Under the pieces are notes generated by a model, which was not told the DNA's origin, made no database searches, and was given only the letters and a program-made list of their open reading frames with translations. Shown in pieces: positions 56,001 through 64,000 of a DNA stretch of 64,000 nt; position 1 is the first letter of the stretch, and every line of letters begins with the position of its first letter. Location: assembly GCA_000708835.1 (NCBI GenBank), contig DF236981.1, positions 248,001 through 312,000 of the forward strand, given 5' to 3'. This DNA comes from Klebsormidium nitens (taxonomy: Eukaryota > Streptophyta > Klebsormidiophyceae > Klebsormidiales > Klebsormidiaceae). A program made the position numbers and the translations under genes.

Positions 56001-59000
56001 GAACAATGATGAAGATTCACCTTAACTCCGTAAGGAGGAACCATGCCTTCCCGCCCTCGACCGGACATCTCCACGCTGGCCTCCGACACGCTCTCGCTGT
56101 AGTCCATGGACTGATCTTCCTCGCTAGCTCCATCGTCATCGACGCTGCTTGCGGAGTCGTTGGGGTCTCTGTTGCACAAAACAAGGCAAAGTTTGAGCTC
56201 CCTAGAGGTGGAAGGAGGACAGCGCACGATGGCTAAGATCTCCCAAGATCCAAGTCCACAGATACTCGCAGGTGGGAGAATCGCTGAGGGACAAGACAAG
56301 GTTTGTTTATTCGAATTTGGGCCTGCCTTTCGTATCACCCCACCTACTAAGCATGAAGAAAAGTAGAGTAAAAGCATGGGCAATATTGATTCTGCATTGT
56401 ACCCTCTGTAATACGGCTGGCCCGTCATAAGATCTTACTCAACCTACTTTTCATAACCCATGTCACCGAATCTTCAGAATGAGCGGGGAGGCGCTAACAG
56501 CGCAAAACAATGGACAGAGAATGTGCGACTCTGTTTGGCCTCGTTTCTTCTTAATGCAAACTAGGGCTGGCTCAGATGGAAAATAGCAGAATGCATGATC
56601 ATTCACATCTACGTTAACAAGATGATGTAGCGCACTCGTACCTGGGACCCAAGTTGGCGCAAGTGATTGTAATCTGCGACCATAGAAGCGCACGGTCAAA
56701 CAGCGGGAGTTACAAGGTTCAAAGTCACCACTCTGTAGACACTGCCGAAAACTACTTTGCGTCTCCGTGTCAGGGCAACAAAAATCACTTAGCTTATCCA
56801 AGTTGGCACGAAAGGTGGAGAAGTCCAGATTGCAAATCCAGGGGCGACGCTTAGTGCGGCATGTGGCACGCTTCACATTTAGAAGCGGGCTAACACACCT
56901 AGTAAAGACTCAAAGGGTTGTTCTCTTGGGCAAAGAATGGATTCCAGAGATGTGGCTTTGCTGGAGGCTATCTCCATTCAGGGCAACAGGCTACTGGTTG
57001 TTGCATGAGATGTTGCAGGTAATCTCCCCTGCTATCTTAGAAAGAGAGAGAGCCTTCCGTCCTAATGACTCAGACCCCTATAGCTGCGCCGTTGACGCCC
57101 TTCCCAATACAGGCACCCAATTTGCACTGACATCTCTCTAGACATTTCCAAAACTGCCCAGATACACAGTGCTTGTTGGGGTGTTGGTTGGCAGAGCAAA
57201 CAGCCACCGTCAGCTTGACCGAGGCTACTGATGTCACCCTCGGCCTTTATCTTGAGCTCCACAACTTCTCCAAAAGCGAGACTCAATATGCCCATTATAA
57301 AATTGCAGAATCGCTGCGATCACTCACATGTAGAGCAGTCCCCCCAGCTACGGAGCCATTCATCAGCAGCAGCGACTTCTCCTTTTGCACATAGTCGATG
57401 CAGTCCGCCAGGTTGAGGCTCGCCTCTCCCAATACGCCGTTGCGACTGGAGCTCTGTTCACAGGATACGAAAGATCAGGTCAGAACACAGGATGGGCGGC
57501 ACCATCTATTAGCGTCTCCGCAGCACCGAGTCTGCTTGAGATTGGGGCGATCCCGGGTGCAATTCAACCAGTTGAATTTCTGACTCTGACTGCTTGCGAA
57601 GGGTGGTAGTACGAAAATGGAGGACACCCCCATGTGTTCTGCCAGAATCTACTGACTTCATTCTGGAGCTCAACCGCATTGCTTTTACCCTGAGTGCCTC
57701 CTGACAATTTGACATGGATCTAACAGCATAGTCATCATTCTTCACCAGCTATGATACAATCTTCGCAGGGAAGGCCATGCCCCAGGATGATCCCTCTTCT
57801 GTGCATCTCCTGGTGCCACAGTCTCTTCGGCATTCCGGAACAAGTGCCCAATGCTGCATCAGGTGTCTCGTCTCAGCATGAGATGAGAATGTCGCTTGCT
57901 TTTCCCTGGACTAGCTTGCGACGCTTGCGCCAGCTTTGATCATAGGTCTGAGGTCAACTAGCCCTACATCTGCCTTGCTTCTCAACCGACCACCTAAAAG
58001 TTGCAACGTTGGCCTGATCAGCACTCGGGGATCATCCAGAGTTCCGCCCTCTGTAATGCGCATAGATGAGAGGAAATATTGAGATGTTTGAGGGGATCAC
58101 AGGACGCAATGATCAACCAGTGCCAACATTCTGCGATTGGAAACGCTGGCAATACTGTTCCACCTTGTAAAGTCCGTAATTGGCTCTTCATATGTCCAAG
58201 GTTTTCTGACTGTAAACCGTTGAGCGGAACGCGCACACGTCGAGCTTAAGATCAAGCTACAGGGTTTCAAAAAAACGTGCAAAACTGCCAGCGCAAGTAC
58301 TCACGCTTGAGACCACGAAGCGGTACGGTGCGGCGTCGTACCACCCCCCCTTTCTGTCCCTGCTGAGTTTCACTCGAAGCCCCACAGTCTCCTGCCACGC
58401 CACACTTCCATTCCGCACTGGCGCCTTCTGCGTCTTGGCGGCGGACTTGCCCTTCCCAGAGGCCACCACGCAAACCAGCAGCCTGTCATAGCCGCTGACG
58501 GGGACCTGTTTGGAGAAGGACGCCGAGCAATGCTGAGAGGGAAACCTTTTGGACGGCTTGGCAATCTGCGTCTTGATGCTTGAATCTTTAGCCAGTGCGG
58601 CGATGAGCCCATTTGTTTGAGATCGCCAAAAGCAGCATCGTTAAGATGGACCTGGGGCGGAGCATTCGTCATTGAGAAGCTTGCTATCTTCAGATCGTGC
58701 TTTCAATGACCAGAACACACAGAAAGGCTGGAATGTCGCTGATGCAATTGAGATCTGATTGCGTAAAGGCAGTCTGTTAGCGGACGTCACTGGCATTCAC
58801 AACGAAGGTTAGCGTCAACAGCGCTTGGGGTCATTTGTTTGCTTCTGGGCAGGAACGGAGCTGACCAGTTTAGGCGCTCAGCTGATGCAAGGAGCTCTGC
58901 TTTGTACTGATTATCTGTTTCTAAGCGGCGAATCCAGACAACAAGGCTTGAGCAGACAATATAAGAATCATAATAGGTTCTAAACCTGACTACCGAGATG

Positions 59001-59263
59001 TGCCCTACCCAGGCTGACTAAATTGCTAAGGAGCAATCTGCCGCTCTCAAAGATAAGTGAATGCCAGGGCATAGAAAGTAGCCGTAGCCAATTCCTATCA
59101 GCAGAATAAGATTGCAGGGTTTGGTTTTCCTGCCTCAACATTATAGGGCATCCGCAACAACTTGTGCATTCAGAGCACTTACCCCTGATGCTTGGAACTG
59201 GAAGCGGAACTCAAATTTTTCAGGGGCCTTAGACCCCTGCTTCCTCTTGAAACGGCTGAACAT
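41099..59263 (-). CDS. Giant NT-C2 coiled-coil protein (plant 'myosin heavy chain-related' type)
   Basis: Exons I can place: 59263-59183, 58505-58305, 57453-57328, about 57256-57180, 56168-56021, 55663-55484, 55038-54984, 54560-53747, 53445-53284, 52696-51767, 51434-51156, 50263-50120, 49482-48541, 47980-47786, 47422-44678, 44123-42852, 42335-42162, 41497-41099. Together they encode about 2,950-3,000 residues. The N-terminus (FEFRFQFQASG, VPVSGYDRLLVCVVASGKGK, QKAPVRNGSVAWQETV, GVLGEASLNLADCIDY) is an EEIG1/EHBP1-type NT-C2 domain, a membrane or actin-associated C2 variant. After an acidic and Ser-rich linker, nearly everything is coiled coil. TESNQMLVEAVKDYEEQ and the ending YTSLSLKCAEVEAHREEVVQ match Arabidopsis AT5G41140-type proteins. 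That family typically has about 1,000 residues, so this one is greatly expanded. One exon is 2,745 bp long. Joins between 57328-56168 and 55484-54560 are not resolved in phase, so short exons may be missing. Confidence 0.85.
41901..42154 (-). repeat. 127-bp tandem unit copying the donor edge of an NT-C2 gene exon
   Basis: A 127-bp unit beginning CCCTCACCTCCTGCAGGCGC is present at 41901-42027 and 42028-42154 and again at 42155, where it forms the 3' end of the real exon 42335-42162. The two extra copies keep the coding segment for LQEVLEEEVLRLQE and a GTGAGG donor, so the gene has three nearly identical donor sites in a row. High identity implies recent duplication. Confidence 0.85.
49969..50442 (-). 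repeat. Partial copies flanking the NT-C2 gene exon 50263-50120
   Basis: The exon encoding EFKGRLQEAADHSQQ ... HQLEEQLNRQSFLVSKAE is flanked on one side (about 50379-50441) by a copy of its 5' portion with a CAG acceptor, and on the other (about 49972-50031) by a copy of its 3' portion with its donor. A weaker third 5' copy is near 50505-50535. Offsets are about 150-180 bp. This looks like a tandem expansion whose outer exons were truncated. Confidence 0.8.
53497..53553 (-). repeat. Ghost copy of the acceptor edge of NT-C2 gene exon 53445-53284
   Basis: About 55 bases resemble the first coding part of the exon at 53445 (segment CTCCTGCGTGTGCGCCACCA and the CTCGCGCAGC that follows), placed about 105 bp upstream in the gene, with a CTGCAG in the acceptor position. 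Several substitutions; probably non-functional. Confidence 0.65.
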
Positions 59264-60564
59264 TGTTCCTCCACCTCTTCTCTGTTCAGTTTCTCAAAAG
59301 CCTTCAAACCACCTAATGATCTGGGGCCTTCTGAAAGGTTGCAAACATGGGGCTCGTCTCCCCAGTAGTGCTTAGACGTAAACTTTGCAAGGACATTGTG
59401 ACAACCAAAACGCTCGAGAAAGGCCCCGTCCCCCAGACAACTTTCAACCTCTGATCCCTCTGTCTCCCAAACTGTGGGAAGTAAGTCGTGGATTTCAAGC
59501 TCTTCCTTTCACTTACACATCTAGCTTCAGATCAAAGTGTTTTGAGGAGAGCGGCACAGCTTGCCTGTGCGTCCTCAACCTCTGCAAAATGCAAGCAGTG
59601 ACTTGAAACGTCCAAGGAGCAAGGTGAATGATGCATCACGATTTGCATGAACTGTGCAGGAGATGCCCTTCCGCAACAAGCGTTGCCAGGCAACAAATCT
59701 AGGGTTTGCATCATCATGTTTTCCAGCTTTCCAGGGTTCCGCCCTTACAAAACATGTCGGCGGCATGGTCGCCAATATTTTGACACCATTGTTCACCTCA
59801 AGTCGATGTACCTAAAAGGTATCAGGCTGTGTCCAATTGAGCCCTCCATATTGCTTTTCCAATTGAGTTCGGTCAACTTTTTGGAGAGTTCCGGCGGATG
59901 TCATGCACCTACACTTTACCGAGATTACCGGCCTGATGTCAGAAATGACATCAACAATGGGGCCGATTCAGGGCGAACGTAAACGAAGGTACTCTATGCA
60001 GCAGGGAAGCTGAATATGGTGCTCCAAACGGAGTCTGAAAGGTTGCCAGTGATTGCCATGGTCGACCTTTCTTTAAAGTTTTGAAATCGAGGGATCTTTC
60101 CAGATGCGTCGGTAAATGAGGTGAGCGCTCCACAGCTGCTTAGAGGTATTGTAGGTAGCATCAGCAGATTACAAGCTGGTTCGTTCTGCTGGTTATGCAG
60201 TCGCTTCCAGTGCTTGCTTGGTCATATCATGGAACGTTTTCCTGTGTAAGTGATGCATATGAGGGTCACTGAGGCTAGCTGGTCACTTTTATAACAAGCT
60301 GTTGCAATGATGCCCTCACTCTCTCGATTGCTGTCTCTTTTGAAGAAGCAGTTCGTCCAATTCCTTGTTAAGTGTACCATAAAGCTACAATAGCTTCATG
60401 AAGAAGGCTGACAAATGAAACTTCCATGCAGACGCTTTGACTTAAGAAACTCTGAAAGTCTGTTCGAATTACAATGCTGACACACGGCATCTTTTCGCAG
60501 GACAATGGTGTTATCCTGACCGCACTGAAGATATATTATTTGGTCCTCTAGAATAAGATCTACA
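59264..60564. other. Divergent intergenic region
   Basis: Between the start of the giant NT-C2 gene (minus, 59263) and the PRC-barrel gene (plus, 60565). No supported gene; should contain both promoters and 5' untranslated regions. Confidence 0.45.
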
Positions 60565-63500
60565 ATGCCGAGCCACATGTCAGCTTCTGCTATCTCAGAT
60601 TTCAAAGCCACTCAGAAGATCCATCAGCGCACTGCGATCTCTCGCTGTTTAACCCGACCCGCTTGCATCACTCCACTACTACCACATCGAAGCTCGGTTT
60701 CCCGTCTGCCAAAGCAGTTGCGCAAGCTCCGAAGCTCCCTGCGATCCATCACGCCAAGTTTGTCTCTTATCAATCAAAGCAACGCCGTCGCTAGCGCTAC
60801 AGAAGAGAAGAGGCCAATTGCAGCAAGAGCCCCTTTTTCAGACGGGGACCGAGATCTAGGCGTAGGAAAAAGTTTGCCAGGGGTCCTAAGGGCGAGCCCG
60901 CGGAAAAGCCGGCGAGCCAAGCAGGGGCGAATCCTCCTATTGCAGTCCGCGCTTTACTCGAAACAAGTGATTACGCGCACTTCGGGCCGGAACCTGGGCG
61001 TGGTGTGCCAGTTATGGGTGGACACTGTGAAGGTGAGGATTTCTGGTTGCATACTGGATGGATAACAGGCACTCTGGTAGAAATCTCCTAGTTTCCCCCT
61101 TGGCTATAGCCCCTGATTGTAAGTCCAGGCAGGTTTAACTTGGCAACACGACCGTGGGGGCTTTATGTGAGGCTGTTTACCAAGGCTTGGTTGAAAGCCC
61201 TCGTTCTCCCTCCATCCGTCCAGACGGACGCCCCGTAGAGTCTGTTCATGCCAGCAGAGACCAGCACAGAGCTTCAGTTTGATCGGGGGCTGTTCTTCTT
61301 TTCTATGCTTTGCTTCAGATAATCAAAGTTGCTCAGGTGGTCGACAAGAGCGGCTCGTTTTCTTGCTTCGTTTGGCGACCGTGATCTGCTCTACTTTGCT
61401 TCTCTCGGGAGTCATATTGGTAGCCTCCAGATGCATCTCGCAGCTTAGATGGAAAGCTCCCAGTTATAAAGCTGCAAGTTCAAAGGTTTGCAATATGTGT
61501 CGTATTTGAAAGTAAAGCGGATGCTGATTGCCCCCATCTTTGTGCAGTGGGATGTTGTGGCCCTCAGTGTGAAGCCAAGCATCCTGTTTGGGGAGGAAGA
61601 CACCATCCTACTGAGCAGCCTGAGACAGGTAAGGGCCCGGACAGTGTCATTGATGAACCAAATGGTTTGCCCTGATGAATGCCTCAGCAAGCGTTCCCTG
61701 CTACACAAACTGCGTGCTATCCAACGATAGTCGTGAGGAGTTCTTGGTTTTTCTTCATCCGTTATGTGCCATCCTGCAATCTCAATCGAAGTCGACTTCG
61801 AGAACGAGTTAAAGCCCTCATGATTTCTTCCGGTCTTGACCCACTGTTCGATCTGACACATTCGCCTCCTCATTTTCCGTGTTGTTTCTTGTTCGCCTGT
61901 CTTCATACTCGACAAGCCAGTCATTTCCAATTCCGCATTTGTTTGAAAAGCTAAAGCAACCAATCGCTTCCCTTCAGGTTGGCGACGTGTTGCTAGTTCA
62001 TGACGAGACAGCCGTCGAAGAGAACGTCAGCTTGGAACAGCTGGGCTATTGCAACATCGTTGGAAGCGAAGTTGTTTCCGAGAATGGCGTCTATCTTGGG
62101 AAGGTGAGCCTTCAGTTGATTAGCTGTGTTTTTTCGGGCCACAGATTTTGCAAGAACTGTGGATATCCTCGAGCAAATTATTCGATAAATATGTCGTTTC
62201 ACTCTGATAAGTCGGACAAACAATCAGCTCGTTAAAAAGTTGGGCCCAAAATGGTTGTACTCCACAGGCGGCGATTTAGTCAGTATCGTCACAAATTAAA
62301 AAATTGGTGCTTCTAAAATCATCGCCCTCGTCTACCTGTTTCTTAGTCTCAAAGCATTCAAGAGAAGACGGCTGCGGTCTATGCTTCGCTCTCCCTCTTT
62401 GTGAGCAACGTACCCTTAGCTCAAATCCTCGCACAATTTTGCTGCGTCGCACAGTATTTTCTTGCTACAAGTCATCGAGCTTTTCCGTTCCAATGTTGAC
62501 AAACCGCTTGTTTGGAGATTGATTGGGATATTTTTTGCGAAGACTGACTCGATAGATTATGTCCTTGTTGGCAGATTCGGGACTTCAAGTTCGATCCAGA
62601 GGACGGCGCCATTGCGTCGCTCGTGTTTGACGGGTTGGGCCTTTCCATTGTCCCGAGCACAGTAGTGAGTCACTTCTACTCTTCCTTAACTTACCTTTCC
62701 TTAACTGCTTGCATTAAACTGCCTTCGGGTGCCAAATGCTCGGAGCATGGTTCCTAATCGTAAGTCGTCAGAGTGATGACTTAAGCAAAATCCAAAGGTT
62801 CAAGATCTTGAACCGTCAGATCGACCACTTAAAGAACAATGGACGGCTCAGGATCTTGAATCGTCAAATCGACGACTTCAGAGCGTCGGACGGCTCAGCA
62901 TGAGGCATTATACTCAGAGGTTACGGTACCCGTTGGCAACTTCGATAGAAACAGCTGTGCCACAGAAAGCCTTAGGATTGACCTTGCCCCTTTGCGGACG
63001 CACAGTCTGCTTCTGTTTCTCGAGTTGCTTCTGCTTGGGCGTGGGAGGACTCTGTTGTATGTAACTCGGGGGTGTCGCTGCTTTCCAGAAGGTGTGAACC
63101 AACTTATCTCTTATGCAGGTCAGTACATACGAGATGGGCATTGCGGAGGTCCTCAGCGCGGGGCCGGACCGGATCATCGTCCGCGACAGCACTGCTTCCC
63201 GCGTCAAACGGCTCTCTATGGTGAGAATGCGCGCACTTACACCCGGCCGCTACCTCCTTTGTCCGGTCATGACGTCTTTTTTAAATGTCGATATGCCACG
63301 TCTCGTGGAGAAAATTGTTTGCAAATGATGTCACAGGCGGCTTTCTTTTAGGAGGCCAGCTTCTCTTATGAATCATTGCGACTGCTAATTGCAACCACAA
63401 TCCGAGCATATCCTCAGCAGAGCTGTTGATCTGCTTGTTTTCAATGAGCATTTCGCGGCCACACCTTGCAGAGCTTTTCTGGAAGCCCTTTGTGGCCACT

Positions 63501-64000
63501 CCCCCTGACAACCCTTGGTCCAATAGCCTTCAGCTTCCATAGCTTATAATCTGGGCTTTCCATAAGCTGGCTCTCCTTCTGCGGAGCATCTTTGAAAAAT
63601 GTCCTTGTGATCGAGCCGGAGAGCCCCCCTCGGATGACGATTCCCTCAAATTTGTATACCGTTATTCACTGGGTTCCGTAGTCTGGCGTCACTCGTGCAG
63701 AGCAGCCTCAAAACTATTTCCTCGGTTGAGCCCTCCTGGAACATCTGGGTGTATTAACTCGAGGCTCCACACCGTCTCTTACCAACCATAACCTGGCCCC
63801 ATTCTCGCAGGGCATCCTCGAAAAACTCTCTTTGGCTGAGCCCCCCTGGAAGCAGGACGACGTTCTCTACAGCACATACGCTCCCCCCCCAGTACCCCGC
63901 CCGCAACGGCGACCTCCAAGCTACGAAACCGCTCCACGTGGTCGCCCCGAAACGTCTGGACGGGTCCCCAGCAATAGTTACTCGCGCGCGCCCGCCTACG
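60565..64000 (+). CDS. Plant-type PRC-barrel protein with probable plastid transit peptide (3' truncated by window)
   Basis: Exons 60565-61032, 61548-61628, 61978-62103, 62575-62664, 63119-63220 and 63811 to beyond 64000, all phase 0. The first ~125 residues are rich in Ser, Arg and Ala without acids, as in chloroplast transit peptides. Then come two PRC-barrel-like beta units: SGRNLGVVCQLWVDT, VVALSVKPSILFGEED and VGDVLLVHDETAVEE, followed by VGSEVVSENGVYLGK, IRDFKFDPEDGAIASLVFDG, LSIVPSTVVSTYEM and ADR-like segment DRIIVRDSTASRVKRLS. This matches an uncharacterised plant family with PRC-barrel motifs; photosynthetic bacteria use the domain in reaction-centre subunit H and RimM. The C-terminal tail is Pro/Arg-rich. 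The function in plastids is not established to my knowledge. Confidence 0.85.
62760..62900. repeat. Two-copy ~58-bp intronic repeat with an 18-bp perfect palindrome
   Basis: GGTTCAAGATCTTGAACC at 62797-62814 is a perfect palindrome in intron 4 of the PRC-barrel gene. The surrounding segment (CGTCAGATCGACCACTTAAA) is repeated about 58 bp later with substitutions (CGTCAAATCGACGACTTCAG). Confidence 0.6.
63467..63745 (+). repeat. Intronic ghost copies of the last PRC-barrel exon's acceptor edge
   Basis: The true exon begins after CTCGCAG at 63810 with GGCATCCTCGAAAAACTCTC. Degenerate copies of that edge lie near 63467-63515, 63575-63620 and 63699-63745, spaced about 110-115 bp; two keep GCAG as a potential acceptor and all keep a GAGCCCxCCTGGA-like tail to varying degree. 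Confidence 0.65.

Overview
The window is nuclear DNA of a photosynthetic eukaryote. Genes are split by many short introns (GTRAGT donors, pyrimidine-rich tracts before CAG acceptors), intergenic gaps are 1-3 kb, and several proteins belong to the green lineage: an AZG-type purine permease, an NT-C2 coiled-coil protein of the plant 'myosin heavy chain-related' type, a plant-style PRC-barrel protein with a probable plastid leader, and a NUDT19-like Nudix hydrolase. A streptophyte (charophyte-type) alga such as Klebsormidium is my best guess; this is an inference. Gene models were built by hand by joining frames across splice sites with phase checks.

Layout. 1-1095: no gene. 1096-5475 (-): a 406-aa fusion of an allophanate-hydrolase C-terminal-like domain with a cysteine hydrolase (isochorismatase fold). 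8418-14096 (-): AzgA/AZG purine permease. 16656-23268 (-): two tandem isochorismatase domains, the first having lost all three catalytic residues. 25234-28383 (+): seven-helix PAQR/HHP membrane protein. 29649-30448 (-): phosphohistidine phosphatase (PHPT1/Janus family) without its own visible start codon. 30673-36447 (-): NADH/NADPH pyrophosphatase (Nudix). 37106-40202 (+): 253-aa coiled-coil protein of unknown function. 41099-59263 (-): giant NT-C2 coiled-coil protein of about 2,950-3,000 residues. 60565-64000 (+): plastid-type PRC-barrel protein, cut by the window end.

How they may work together. The three minus-strand genes in the first 23 kb suggest a purine/ureide or urea-derivative nitrogen-scavenging neighbourhood: one importer and two unusual C-N hydrolases, one fused to a domain known from allophanate (urea carboxylate) breakdown. 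The rest are unrelated housekeeping or cytoskeletal genes.

A second theme crosses many genes. Introns repeatedly carry degenerate tandem copies of the edge of the neighbouring exon, including its splice site. I see this beside at least seven exons in five genes, in units of roughly 110-180 bp.
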